Counted from the stretch's first letter, positions 7,620 to 16,564 are shown. The stretch: DNA of 64,000 nt from Massilia sp. Root351 (GCF_001425045.1 NZ_LMDJ01000023.1:1214-65213), one strand, 5' to 3'. A program made the numbers and translations. The notes: generated by a model not told the origin, from the sequence alone.

Positions 7620-8750
7620 GTGCTAAATACGAATTGTACGCTATGTTCCACGCAGCTTACGGATGAGAACAAGACTAAAGAGCATATTATCCCAAATTCG
7701 ATTGGCGGCTGGGATGAGGTTGAAGACTTTATTTGCGTTTCCTGCAATAGCGCAACTGGAGACAAATGGGATGCGGAACTTGCTGCACAGTTTAACTGGA
7801 TAGCTTTAATGATTGGAATAATTAGGGACCGAAACGAATCACCACCGAAACTCGTTTCGACAGTTTCGGGCGAGAAATTCCTGCTTCAAAATGATGGTTC
7901 AATGCTCCCCGCTAAATTTAAGTACCAAGAATTGAAGGATGGAGAGCAAACGAAGATCTCATTCATTGCCAGAACGCCTAAGGAGGCCAAGAAAAAGATC
8001 GAAGAAATCGCTAAACGATTTCCGCAAATTGACAAAGATAAGCTTCTTGAAAATGCAAAAATCAAAACCAGTTACTTGAATGAGCCTTTGCATATTGATA
8101 TGAATTTTGGTGGGCCATTAGCTGGTAGATCAGTAGTAAAAACTGCACTGGCGTTTGCCTTTTCAAGAGGTATAAATCCTCATTCGTGCGAGAATGCAAA
8201 AAATTTTGTTTGTGATGAAACTGCTGACTCGTCTTGCTATGGCCTAATGTATTTGGCAGACGTTGTTAAAATTCGGCCCGCCAATACTTTGTTCCACTGC
8301 ATTGCACTTTTTGGCGATAGAGGGCGGAATAGACTTTTCGCGTATGTTGAATACTTTGGATTGGCACGATGGTTAATTGAGTTGAGCAAAAATTACGATG
8401 GCCCTGAGCTACGTGAGGTTTATGCTATTGATCCATCAACTGCGCTATCTGTTAATATTGAAGTAGTGTGGTCATTGACAGATGAGATGATAGAGAAGAC
8501 TTTAAATGGCTACGGTTATACGGACGAAAGTTATATGGCAGCAATTACATCATCTATGGATGAAGTTATGCGACGAAACAAAGAGCGTGGCCTTAGCAAT
8601 GCGGTAAAGAGCTCTTTTTTTGCCGCTGGTGAAAAATTAGGTCTCGTAGAAGGAGATACAATTACACCGGACATTAGTAGAAAATTTTCTTCGACTATGG
8701 TCGAGGAGTTGATGCCTTATATATTGCATCAAATGGGAGTGAGAAAATAG
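7620..8750 (+). CDS. HNH endonuclease-like protein
   Basis: The product is 376 residues with a GTG start supported by AGGAAG nine bases upstream. The N-terminus holds an HNH zinc-finger pattern: C6-x2-C9, EHIIPNSIGG with H22, then C39-x2-C42-N43. This fits HNH nucleases of the HNH_5 type. The remaining 300 residues match no domain I know and could sense a target or partner. It lies 17 bases after the helicase-nuclease gene and is AT-rich like it. A nuclease role in the same system is inferred from the context. Confidence 0.65.
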   Translation: MLNTNCTLCSTQLTDENKTKEHIIPNSIGGWDEVEDFICVSCNSATGDKWDAELAAQFNWIALMIGIIRDRNESPPKLVSTVSGEKFLLQNDGSMLPAKFKYQELKDGEQTKISFIARTPKEAKKKIEEIAKRFPQIDKDKLLENAKIKTSYLNEPLHIDMNFGGPLAGRSVVKTALAFAFSRGINPHSCENAKNFVCDETADSSCYGLMYLADVVKIRPANTLFHCIALFGDRGRNRLFAYVEYFGLARWLIELSKNYDGPELREVYAIDPSTALSVNIEVVWSLTDEMIEKTLNGYGYTDESYMAAITSSMDEVMRRNKERGLSNAVKSSFFAAGEKLGLVEGDTITPDISRKFSSTMVEELMPYILHQMGVRK

Positions 8751-8945
8751 TGTTTTTAACACTGCAGGTGTGCGTTATGTTGACGATTGCGCCATTATAC
8801 ATGGAAGAATCCCACTCATCAGGTGTGCAGTCAGAATGGCGCGATATCCAAGTGGCTGTTGAAATACGCTGAGTAGAAATTTCAGGTAAATCTATGTTGT
8901 AGTGTTGTGTTCGTATTCAAGTTTTTTTCGAAAGTATATCTGATA

Positions 8946-9491
8946 ATGGAAAATGATAATATTGTAAAACTTGCTGCTTTACATCGACATTGGATCGTTG
9001 CAGATGCTGTGCGTGTTGTGCTAAAACAAAAGACCGTTACACCGATTCAGGAAGAGGAATATATTAAAAAGTTTGGTATCGAATATGTGGCTTTTGGAGA
9101 GCACGCATCAATGATCTGCCGTATGCAGGTTTGGTATTCATTGTTGTATGTGGTAATCGAGGGCTATCAGGAGCTTTTGAATAAATTTCCAGATATCCGG
9201 TTTAAGCCTCTTGATGAGGTTTTAGCAGTTGGCGAATATGTGGATCTTTTGCGACGTTTCCGAAATGCTACGTTTCACTTTCAGGCTGATCCGTTAAATG
9301 CCAAGTTGATTGATTTTTTAGAGAAGAAAGATAGCGAAGTTTGGATCGGCGATTTGAATAGGAAATTAAGTGCATTTTTTATACAAGCTTTGCCGATTAA
9401 GGAAGCAATGGAAAAAATGGAAAAAGAAGGTGTTCCAGAAATTCCAGTTGGTACGAAACTTGAAACCTTAATTGGTATAGGTAAAAAATAG
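8946..9491 (+). CDS. HEPN-like protein with R-x4-H motif
   Basis: The product is 181 residues from the ATG at 8946; a GTG at 8907 would add 13 residues, and neither start has a strong ribosome site. It is all-helical in appearance. RFRNATFH places R106 and H111 in the R-x4-6-H arrangement, with N after R, that marks HEPN ribonucleases of toxin and defence systems. The family match is not certain because the motif is short. It lies 195 bases after the HNH gene on the same strand and shares its AT-rich composition, so it may belong to the same locus or have its own promoter. Confidence 0.5.
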   Translation: MENDNIVKLAALHRHWIVADAVRVVLKQKTVTPIQEEEYIKKFGIEYVAFGEHASMICRMQVWYSLLYVVIEGYQELLNKFPDIRFKPLDEVLAVGEYVDLLRRFRNATFHFQADPLNAKLIDFLEKKDSEVWIGDLNRKLSAFFIQALPIKEAMEKMEKEGVPEIPVGTKLETLIGIGKK

Positions 9492-9971
9492 GTCGATAGA
9501 TTGTTAAGAATTCTACGACCAATATGCTCTACCGTTTTCAAAGTAAAGACTTTTAAAAAAAACAATTAAGTAGAAGATTCACGGAAAGTAGTAGTAGAAG
9601 TCCATTTTGAAATACGACGGTTAGGTGAGAAGTCATAGTGCAGTGCATAAGCTGGACTGCCGCACAGTGTGTAACTTCATTTGCGTATGTCATTGATTAT
9701 ATTGATAAGCGTGGACTTTATTTCTTTTTTGGAAATTTTCGTTCTTGTCACGCGAAAGTTACACAGTGGTTTTTTGCCTCGTTTAGATTATTGATTTTAA
9801 AGGGTTTGTCAAGGATGTGGTTATTGAGTGGGAGTGAGTTGCAATTACATTAATATTGCATGTTGGCTCACTTGAAGGATTTAAGGCCCTGTTTTTACAG
9901 GGCCTTTTTCATATATTCCCCGTTCCGAGTCCCCGGTTTTTCCTCCCCTTAGCCCGACAGCATTAAGATCA
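9492..9971. other. Non-coding AT-rich stretch
   Basis: No credible gene is seen. It contains a strong intrinsic terminator at 9883-9909. The composition changes sharply from AT-rich to GC-rich at about 9900, which marks a boundary between two blocks of different origin. Confidence 0.5.
9883..9909 (+). terminator. Intrinsic terminator
   Basis: AAGGCCCTG (9883-9891) pairs with CAGGGCCTT (9898-9906) and is followed by a T-run. It would stop rightward transcription from the AT-rich block before the decayed TetR gene. Confidence 0.8.
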
Positions 9972-10537
9972 CTATCCGCCCCCGTGGCCATTGCTACCGT
10001 GCGCGGCGAGGAACAAGGCGATGGCCGACCTGCTATAGGAAACAAGCGGGCGGACCGGAGAGGATCGGGCACGTTCAGAACCGCCTTCGCGTGCAATTGA
10101 CGCAACAGGGCCTCGATTTGGGCGATGGCATGGGCGGGCCCGGCTTCGTAATGGAGCTTGCTTAACGACTTTTGATTCGTCTTGTCGGCCATGGTCGTGG
10201 CTTCGACACGGCGGACTTCCGGGCTCAACAGCGTGCGAAGCGGCGATGATCCTACAACCATGAGCCGATCTTCGGCCGAACCGTCGACGCTTTCAACAAG
10301 GGCCTGTGGTGCAAACTGATGGCAGCGGGCCACAAGGGCCGCGCTGAACAGCGCCTCCTTGTTCTCGAAGTGCCGATAGATGCTTAGCTTGGAAATCTTC
10401 GCCCGCTGGGCGCCCTTATCCATTGTCGTCGCTTGAAAACCCAGTTCCACAAAGCGTTCGTACGGAGCGTCGACTATCGTTTGGCCTCGGGCCTCGTTGG
10501 CGGGCCGGCCGCGCCGCCCCTAACTGTTTTCGGTCAC
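9972..10537 (-). pseudogene. Decayed TetR/AcrR regulator
   Basis: From a GTG at 10537 the frame reads V/M-T-E-N-S and then hits an in-frame TAG at 10520-10522. It resumes as GRRGRPANEARGQTIVDAPYERF, a classic TetR N-terminus, and continues through the helix-turn-helix (KISKLSIYRHFENKEALF). After ...RSARLF the frame is lost. A different frame then gives YSRSAIALFLAAHGSNGHGGG and a stop at 9972, which is the expected TetR C-terminal tail. So there is one nonsense codon plus an internal deletion with a frameshift. A shortened product starting at 10450 would lack helix 1 of the DNA-binding domain. It lies divergent from the flavin oxidoreductase it presumably once controlled. Confidence 0.75.
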
Positions 10538-10551
10538 GATAATTTAGGTAC

Positions 10552-10581
10552 TTGACAGTATTTAAATTCGTCAATTATGAT
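10552..10581 (+). promoter_or_regulatory. Sigma-70 type promoter for the flavin oxidoreductase
   Basis: TTGACA (10552-10557) is separated by 18 bases from TATGAT (10576-10581), a near-consensus promoter. ATAC-N6-GTAT just downstream is a small dyad that could be the operator of the lost TetR protein. If so, this promoter may now be constitutive. Confidence 0.6.
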
Positions 10582-10665
10582 ACCGTTCAGTATTCAAAAT
10601 GCGCAAGCCAATGGCTAGTACGCCCGGCGATATCCCCCTCCATCCACAACACGGAGCCCATCACT

Positions 10666-11559
10666 ATGAATGACGTCATCATCATCGGCGGCAGTTTTGC
10701 CGGCCTCGCCGCCGCGCTGCAGCTCGGTCGTGCCCGCCGCAAGGTCACCGTTCTCGATACCGGCCTGCCACGCAATCGCTTTGCCAGTCACTCGCATGGC
10801 CTGCTCGGCCACGATCACAAGCCACCACTGGACATCTTGGCCTCGGCGCGGCAGCAACTGGCGCGTTATCCCACGATCAGGCTGGTCAGTGCCCGTGCCG
10901 ACAGTGTCTCCGGCGCCATCGATGATTTCTCCGTCCTCACTGGTGATTGCGAAAGCCATGGGGCGCGCCGCCTGATCCTGAGCTATGGCGTCGCCGACCA
11001 GATGCCTGATGTTCCGGGCTTTGCCGAATGCTGGGGCACGTCCATCGTGCCCTGTCCCTATTGCGACGGCTTTGAAGTCGCCGGCCGGCATTGGGGCTTC
11101 GTCTGGTCCGGCCCGCAGTCGCACCAGTCTGTCAGGCTGTTCCAACATTGGACCGACAAGTTGACTGTCTTCGCCGATGGTCATGACATTCCGCCCGATA
11201 TCCAGGCCGATCTGGCGCACCGCAAGATACCTGTCGTCGATGGCCGGATCGTAGAGATCGCCCATCACAAGGGGCATATCACCACAGTCAATCTCGATAC
11301 CCGCCGCAATATCGCGGTTGACGTCCTGTTTGCCCAACCGCGCAACAGGCCGTCCGCAGGCCTGCATGAATCACTGGGCCTCGCCACGGTGGATACACCT
11401 GCCGGCATCGGCCTCAAGGTCGACGAACGCCGCCAAACCAGTATGCCCGGCATCTACGCCGCTGGCGACCTCGCCACGCCACTCCTGCCTTCGGTCACAG
11501 TTGCATCATCGCAGGGCGCGATGGCGGGTATCTTCGCCCAGCAATCGATGCTGGTTTGA
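10666..11559 (+). CDS. Thioredoxin-reductase-like FAD/NAD(P) oxidoreductase
   Basis: The product is 297 residues. The start at 10666 follows GGAG; the longer frame from 10552 lies over the promoter. The FAD-binding motif is IIIGGSFAGLAAALQL near the N-terminus, the redox centre is C130-P-Y-C133, and a GIYAAGDLA motif lies near the C-terminus. This is the layout of small thioredoxin-reductase-like flavoproteins often paired with TetR regulators. The natural substrate is unknown. Such pairs are common on mobile DNA. The neighbouring TetR gene is broken. Confidence 0.8.
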   Translation: MNDVIIIGGSFAGLAAALQLGRARRKVTVLDTGLPRNRFASHSHGLLGHDHKPPLDILASARQQLARYPTIRLVSARADSVSGAIDDFSVLTGDCESHGARRLILSYGVADQMPDVPGFAECWGTSIVPCPYCDGFEVAGRHWGFVWSGPQSHQSVRLFQHWTDKLTVFADGHDIPPDIQADLAHRKIPVVDGRIVEIAHHKGHITTVNLDTRRNIAVDVLFAQPRNRPSAGLHESLGLATVDTPAGIGLKVDERRQTSMPGIYAAGDLATPLLPSVTVASSQGAMAGIFAQQSMLV

Positions 11560-11747
11560 GAGTTGAGAGTCCTTTCCCCGCGTGCCGCAGGCCGCCATAT
11601 TGTGAAGATTGCGGGCCGGTGTCACGAAGAACCGTTTGGCCGGCTGACCCGCACCGGCGCCTGAGGAAACGCACTTGTCCGCAACCCGTGAAGCTGAAGT
11701 CAGCATCAGCATCTTTGTCCATCCGCTTTTAGAGAAACCTGACCCAC

Positions 11748-12623
11748 ATGGACTTTAAACACGTCACCTTTGACCTGCCACACGGCACCTTTCACGCGCT
11801 GCAGGGTGGTGATCCCACTGGTCAGCCGACACTTGTCTTGCACGGCTTCCCCGACCATCCGCCGACAGCGATGCCCTTCCTTGCCGAGCTCGGTCGCCGT
11901 GGACGTCACGTCGTCGCCCCCTGGCTTCGCGGATACGCCCCGTCCCCAACGGCGGGGCCGTTCGACATGGCCGCCCTTACCGGTGACGTGCTCGCGTTGA
12001 TCGACCGCTGGTCTCCCAGGCGAGCCGTAGAATTGATCGGCCACGACTGGGGCGGCGCGATCACATATGATGTCTGCGTCGCCGCGCCGGAGCGGATTGA
12101 ACGCGCCGTAACGCTGGCATTCCCCCACCCACTGACGTTTCTGAGCCAGCCGCGCCTCGCTCAGCTACGCCGGAGCTGGTACATGGGGCTCTTCCAACTG
12201 CCGGGAAGCGGCTGGATCGTCAGCGCCCGAGATCTCGCCCTCATCGACCACCTATGGCGTCAGTGGTCGCCCGGCCTCTCGCTCGAGCCAGCTCTCCAGG
12301 CGGAGCTACACGAGACCCTGCGGGCGAGTATGCCTGCGCCCTTGCGCTACTACCGGGGGCTGCTGCGACCCGGCATGCTTGGTGCGATGCGTCGCCTATC
12401 TCAGCCGATCACAACGCCCCTGCTGCAGCTCCACGGTTCCGACGATGGCTGCATCTTACCCCAACAGGTCAATGACAGACATCGGTTCGCCGGTCCGCAC
12501 GCGCTGGAAGTCGTCCCCGGCGTCGGTCACTTCCTGCACATCGAGGCCCCCGTGGCGATCGCGGAGCTGATTGCGGCATGGGCTGAGCAGCGCCCTTTGC
12601 CCTACGCCTCGATCAAAAGGTAG
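11748..12623 (+). CDS. Epoxide-hydrolase-like alpha/beta hydrolase
   Basis: The product is 291 residues, the usual length for the fold. The oxyanion motif HGFPD (32-36) and nucleophile elbow GHDWGG with D100 as nucleophile are typical of epoxide hydrolases and haloalkane dehalogenases rather than serine esterases. The catalytic histidine is probably in GVGHFLH near residue 268. The substrate is unknown. It lies between the oxidoreductase and the methyltransferase on the same strand, about 190 and 46 bases away. Confidence 0.75.
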   Translation: MDFKHVTFDLPHGTFHALQGGDPTGQPTLVLHGFPDHPPTAMPFLAELGRRGRHVVAPWLRGYAPSPTAGPFDMAALTGDVLALIDRWSPRRAVELIGHDWGGAITYDVCVAAPERIERAVTLAFPHPLTFLSQPRLAQLRRSWYMGLFQLPGSGWIVSARDLALIDHLWRQWSPGLSLEPALQAELHETLRASMPAPLRYYRGLLRPGMLGAMRRLSQPITTPLLQLHGSDDGCILPQQVNDRHRFAGPHALEVVPGVGHFLHIEAPVAIAELIAAWAEQRPLPYASIKR

Positions 12624-12669
12624 CAAGTTAAGGCAACTAGTTAAGAACGAATCAGAACAAGGATTTGAC

Positions 12670-13533
12670 ATGGCAGAGAGTAATACCTATCAGGTCGCCG
12701 ACTGGAATGGCGAAAGTGGGGAGCGCTGGGTCGCCAACCAGGCCCGGCTCGACGCTATGGCGGCGCTGTTCGGCCAGGCTGCGATCGAAGCCGTCGCACC
12801 CGGGACGGGCGAGCGCGTGCTGGACGTCGGCTGCGGCGCGGGCGCGTCGAGTTTGGCTCTGGCCGCCCGCGTCGGGGCGTCGGGGCAGGTGCTGGGCTTG
12901 GACATCTCCGAACCGCTGATCGGCCGGGCGCGCGCGCTTGCGTCACCGGATACGCCGGTCCATTTCCAAGTGGCCGACGCCAGCAGCGCCGAGCTGCCCG
13001 AGGGCGCGTTCGACATCCTGTTCTCCCGTTTCGGGGTGATGTTCTTCGACGATCCGACAAGGGCGTTCGCCCATATGCGACGCGCGCTCCGGCCGGGTGG
13101 GCGGGTCGCTTTCGTCTGCTGGCGCGGCGCGGCCGAGAACGATTGGGTGCGCCTGCCAATGGATGCGATCAAAGGCATCGTCCCGTCGATCGCGCCGCCC
13201 GATCCCGAAGCCCCCGGTCCATTTTCGTTCGGCGACCGGGGGCGGGTGGCGCGCATCCTGATGGCGGCTGGCTTCGCGGATATCGCTATCGCGCCTTTCG
13301 ATGCTCCCATCCCGTTGGGCGAGGGCGGAACGCGGGACGCAGCGATCGACGACGCGGTGAAAATGGCGCTCGAAGTCGGGCCGCTGTCGCGCGCGCTCGC
13401 TGATCAGGCCGACGACATCCGCGCCCGCGCCTCGTCCGCAGTTCGTACCGCCTTCTCTGGCTACGCCGGAGAGCGGTCAGTGATGATCGACGGCGCGGCG
13501 TGGATCGTCATGGCGCGCAATCCGGAAAACTGA
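12670..13533 (+). CDS. Class I SAM-dependent methyltransferase
   Basis: The product is 287 residues. The ATG at 12670 has AAGG nine bases upstream; the earlier ATG at 12571 lies inside the previous gene. Motif I is VLDVGCGAGASSLALA, followed by an acidic GLDISEPLI loop and a post-motif LRPGGRVAFVCW strand, the standard Rossmann methyltransferase order. It resembles UbiE/COQ5-type small-molecule methyltransferases. The acceptor is unknown. It probably shares a transcript with the upstream hydrolase. Confidence 0.8.
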   Translation: MAESNTYQVADWNGESGERWVANQARLDAMAALFGQAAIEAVAPGTGERVLDVGCGAGASSLALAARVGASGQVLGLDISEPLIGRARALASPDTPVHFQVADASSAELPEGAFDILFSRFGVMFFDDPTRAFAHMRRALRPGGRVAFVCWRGAAENDWVRLPMDAIKGIVPSIAPPDPEAPGPFSFGDRGRVARILMAAGFADIAIAPFDAPIPLGEGGTRDAAIDDAVKMALEVGPLSRALADQADDIRARASSAVRTAFSGYAGERSVMIDGAAWIVMARNPEN

Positions 13534-14008
13534 CAGGGACTAACAGCGGAGACGCCAACGCTCGGTGGAGCGGGGCGTCTTGGCGGGTCAGTTGGGCCAG
13601 AGAGACCGTATTCACCGACGGTCTTGGTATCGGAGAGCGCGGCGTGGCGCTCTGCTAAACTCCTGCTGTTGTATGATGAATTGTTGCGCTCAACGTTGTT
13701 TTTCGAAGGCGTTCGATGAATTGATGCGATGGTATTTTTGATGGTATCGAACTCGGATTGACTGAAATTCACGCATGAAATCAATGGCTTCAGGCTGTGA
13801 TTGATAATCGAGTGGGAGTAGGGTTGCTGCATGGAAATGCAAATTTCCGTGATTGATTAAAACTGGAGCCCTGCAACCTGTGCAGGGCTTTAATTTTGGT
13901 ATTTAAAGAATTCAGGTTATAGCATGATCCCGGCCACAGGCGACCGCACCGACTAGCGCGCAGCGGTCGCAAGCTGGTCTGATGCCTATGCCCGCGTGAC
14001 GGCCGGGC
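13534..14008. other. Non-coding stretch
   Basis: No credible gene is seen; the minus-strand frame at 13461-13832 is low-complexity and matches nothing. A strong hairpin terminator lies at 13867-13897. A gagtgggagt motif near 13810 recurs near 9829, also about 50 bases before a GCCCTG hairpin, so the two flanks of the 9.9-13.9 kb block look alike. Confidence 0.4.
13867..13897. terminator. Hairpin terminator, possibly bidirectional
   Basis: AGCCCTGCA (13867-13875) pairs with TGCAGGGCT (13881-13889). A T-rich run follows on the plus side, and on the minus strand the stem is also followed by TTTT a few bases later. It could end both the methyltransferase transcript and leftward transcription of the reductase. 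Confidence 0.7.
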
Positions 14009-15001
14009 TTACTTGCCGCGGCTGGATGTCAGGTTTGCATTGATCCACGTGACCACGTCGGTAACCGGAAGGCCGCGTTGGCTGTTGAACGTGCCGCTCT
14101 TGTTCCAAGCGAAACCTCGTCCTTGGGCAAAGGCAGCACGATATTTGCTCATCATATTGTGCGGGTCGCGGGCCAGTTCGCCGAGCAAATACTCCTCACT
14201 CCATTCCGAACGGCTAAAGGGCCGGCCAAGGGACGCTTCCAACTTGTCGGCGACCTCGCCATAAGTCACTGTGTCGCCGGCCAGAAAGACAATCTCGTTC
14301 CGAATTCTAGGTTTCTCGAACACGATTTCGGCAGTCAGCATCCCGATATCATCGGGAGTCGTCAGCGTCACTGCGGTGCCGAGGCTGCCCAGTGCATGGA
14401 TTGCGTCGTTGCGCAGGTCGACAACGCCGAATTCGGGCTCAAACAGGTAGCTCATGAACATACCTGTCGAGATAATGACCCACTCAGTCTGGTGCTGACT
14501 GCGCAAAAGCTCCCGCACGTCCAACTGTGCGTCGAAAATGTCTTGCGGACTGCCGCGTCCGATGACATCAAAGTCGACGCCGAACTGCCACGGAAAATAT
14601 CTTGGGATTCGCGCCTGCAAGGCAGCGCGCGCTAATTTCATCGGCGTGTCGATCCCGGCAGCGTAACCGGCGCAACCGATAACTGTGTCATATCGTGCGA
14701 ATACTTCGGCAAGTTCGTCAACGGAGCTCTTCACAAGATCGCCCACGACGATCTCGATACCAAGTTCCCGAATCTCTGTGATGTCACGTCGCTTGCCCGG
14801 TGCGGTGGACTCAACGGCGCTTGCGCGTAGCAGGACGCTGATCTTCACACCGTCGATGCTCTTCGCGCGGCGTGCAAGACTGCGCAGCACTGGTAGGCCA
14901 AGTTCTCCGGCGCCGAGCACGAGAATATTGTGAGACATGGCGTTAGGGTCCGCTGGGTTCACCGTGAGAGGTACATGCAGTTGGCGATCTTGATTGGACA
15001 T
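14009..15001 (-). CDS. NmrA-like / isoflavone-reductase-like NAD(P) oxidoreductase
   Basis: The product is 330 residues. AGGAG nine bases upstream supports the start at 15001; an internal ATG at 14938 lacks a site. After about 20 extra N-terminal residues comes the Rossmann motif NILVLGAGELGLPVLRSL. The rest (GDLVKSS, PWQFGVDFD, TPDDIG) resembles NmrA/aromatic alcohol reductase-like atypical short-chain dehydrogenases. The substrate is unknown. It diverges from a LysR gene 146 bases away that is the likely regulator. Confidence 0.75.
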   Translation of the reverse strand: MSNQDRQLHVPLTVNPADPNAMSHNILVLGAGELGLPVLRSLARRAKSIDGVKISVLLRASAVESTAPGKRRDITEIRELGIEIVVGDLVKSSVDELAEVFARYDTVIGCAGYAAGIDTPMKLARAALQARIPRYFPWQFGVDFDVIGRGSPQDIFDAQLDVRELLRSQHQTEWVIISTGMFMSYLFEPEFGVVDLRNDAIHALGSLGTAVTLTTPDDIGMLTAEIVFEKPRIRNEIVFLAGDTVTYGEVADKLEASLGRPFSRSEWSEEYLLGELARDPHNMMSKYRAAFAQGRGFAWNKSGTFNSQRGLPVTDVVTWINANLTSSRGK

Positions 15002-15147
15002 TCTTGATTACTCCTGATGACTTATGTGACTGCACTGTAGCAACACGGATGACGCAGAAAAAGTGGCCCTAGAGGTTTTCATCATGCAGAAAAGGCGAAC
15101 AATCTTGCGGTATAGTTCGGTTTTCTATATCGGTATCAGGGCAAGAA

Positions 15148-16044
15148 ATGGATCGCGTTCAGGCAATGCAAGTTTTCCTTCGCGTGGTTGAAAGCAAGAG
15201 TTTTGTCCGAGCGGCAGAGACCTTGGGCCTACCGGCATCATCAGTTACCGGCATCATCAAGAGGCTGGAAAAACATCTGCAGACACGCCTGCTTAACCGT
15301 TCCACCAGAAACCTTAGCTTGACGCCAGAGGGGGAGCGGTACTTTTACCGCTGCCGCGAGATACTTGATCTCATTGACGATACGGAAGCCAGCCTGCATG
15401 GGGCGATGGAGCATCCGCAAGGGCGACTGAGGGTCGATATGCCGGGCGGCATTGCGCATGCCGTTATCCTGTCGCAGTTGGAGCAATTCCAGCAACGCTA
15501 CCCCGATATCTATCTAATGATCGGCATAAATGATCGTCAGGTGGACCTGATTCAGGACGGAGTCGACTGCGTGATCCGTACCGGAAGACTGCATGACTCG
15601 ACGCTGGTCGCGCGCCGCTTGGGTGAGCTGCGGTGGATTACTTGCGCGGCGCCGTGCTACCTGGATGAGAAGGGTATTCCCGAGGATCTGGAGGCTTTGC
15701 AACGGCACCGGGCGGTACACTACTTTTCCAGTACGACGCGTCGGGATGGCGAACTGCATTTCGTGGAGGGCGGGGACAGCGTCACTGTTCCAGTTCCCGG
15801 GACGGTTGCAGTTAATGAGACTGGGTTGTACATCAAGCTTGGCCTTGACGGAGTCGGCTTGATGCAGTTGGCTGAAATTTTAGTGGCGGACCATTTGCGA
15901 AGCGGAAAATTAGTCGAGGTGCTTCCTGATATGCGGCCCGCACCTGTGCCGATATCACTCGTTTATCCCCATCACCGCTTTCTCTCTCCCGCCATGCGAG
16001 CGTTCGCCGATTGGACGGCCGAGTTGTTCAGTAATGTTAGTTAA
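15148..16044 (+). CDS. LysR-family transcriptional regulator
   Basis: The product is 298 residues, the standard length. The N-terminal winged helix-turn-helix (residues 1-65, with FLRVVESKSFVRAAETLGLPASSVTGIIKRLE) is followed by a periplasmic-binding-like effector domain. Proteins of this subgroup (CrgA/DmlR-like) usually act on a divergent neighbour, here the NmrA-like reductase. The inducer is unknown. It ends about 120 bases before the IS remnant. Confidence 0.85.
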   Translation: MDRVQAMQVFLRVVESKSFVRAAETLGLPASSVTGIIKRLEKHLQTRLLNRSTRNLSLTPEGERYFYRCREILDLIDDTEASLHGAMEHPQGRLRVDMPGGIAHAVILSQLEQFQQRYPDIYLMIGINDRQVDLIQDGVDCVIRTGRLHDSTLVARRLGELRWITCAAPCYLDEKGIPEDLEALQRHRAVHYFSSTTRRDGELHFVEGGDSVTVPVPGTVAVNETGLYIKLGLDGVGLMQLAEILVADHLRSGKLVEVLPDMRPAPVPISLVYPHHRFLSPAMRAFADWTAELFSNVS

Positions 16045-16166
16045 GGCGCGAAAAGCGGACATAGCTGTAGGGTCTAGATGATCAGTTGCCACAAGAAATG
16101 GCAGTAGCTTTCAGCGTAAAATGACAGCGCTAGTTCGCCCGACGCGGCGACACTTTTGCATGATTG

Positions 16167-16249
16167 TGTAACGACCCACTGAATTCCTGCTCGCGTCATA
16201 ATTGAGGAAATTATCAGTGAGTACGAAGATGGACGAAGAAGTGAAACGC
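16167..16249 (+). mobile_element. Remnant of an IS3-family 5' end, inverted relative to the left edge
   Basis: This stretch matches the IS end at 1-99 in opposite orientation, with about 7 mismatches over 83 bases by my count. It includes the terminus TGTAACG and the GTG start of OrfA at 16217. The frame breaks after the eleventh codon, and only a short gccaagcgca word is recovered near 16288. So it is a decayed copy. Together the two copies bracket bases 100-16166 in inverted orientation. Confidence 0.75.
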
Positions 16250-16509
16250 GGACACCATCCGCCCCTCCGACTCGCTCCGGAACTTCTGCCAAGCGCATAA
16301 ACGGGAAAGAAGCTTATCAGCCACGGCTGGTCCTGCGGCCCGCAGCACTGCACTGGGCAAGCCGGTGCGTTGAAGCTGGACCTCGAGCGCGGCCTGGCAA
16401 GCCCTGAACGGTCGGGTGATGCGTTTGCGCAGCATTGCCGAGCCGGTGCGCCCCATGCTGGGCGGTCTGGTGGTAACCGGCCCGATGGCTCCGCCGTTTC
16501 CACCGGTGA

Positions 16510-16545
16510 CTTGTGCCGGTGGTTCGATTCCGCCCCGGGCCACCA
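16510..16545 (+). tRNA. 3' half of a tRNA-Phe (attachment-site remnant)
   Basis: The T-arm GGTGG-TTCGATT-CCGCC and the acceptor strand CCGGGCC-A-CCA match Burkholderiales tRNA-Phe as I remember it. The match begins at the end of the anticodon arm. No proper D-arm or anticodon precedes it, although GGCCCGATGGCTC at 16479 resembles a tRNA-Phe 5' end. A partial 3' tRNA end at the edge of foreign DNA is what integration into a tRNA gene leaves behind. The intact gene should lie to the left, outside the window. Confidence 0.65.
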
Positions 16546-16564
16546 GAATTTCCAGTCAAAATGG

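Noticed and set aside
8776..8800. TTGACG ... TATACA as a promoter for the HEPN-like gene
   Set aside because: The spacing is only about ten bases, too short for a sigma-70 promoter.
13461..13832. A 123-codon minus-strand frame
   Set aside because: Half lies antisense to the methyltransferase and the rest is low-complexity; no ribosome site was seen.
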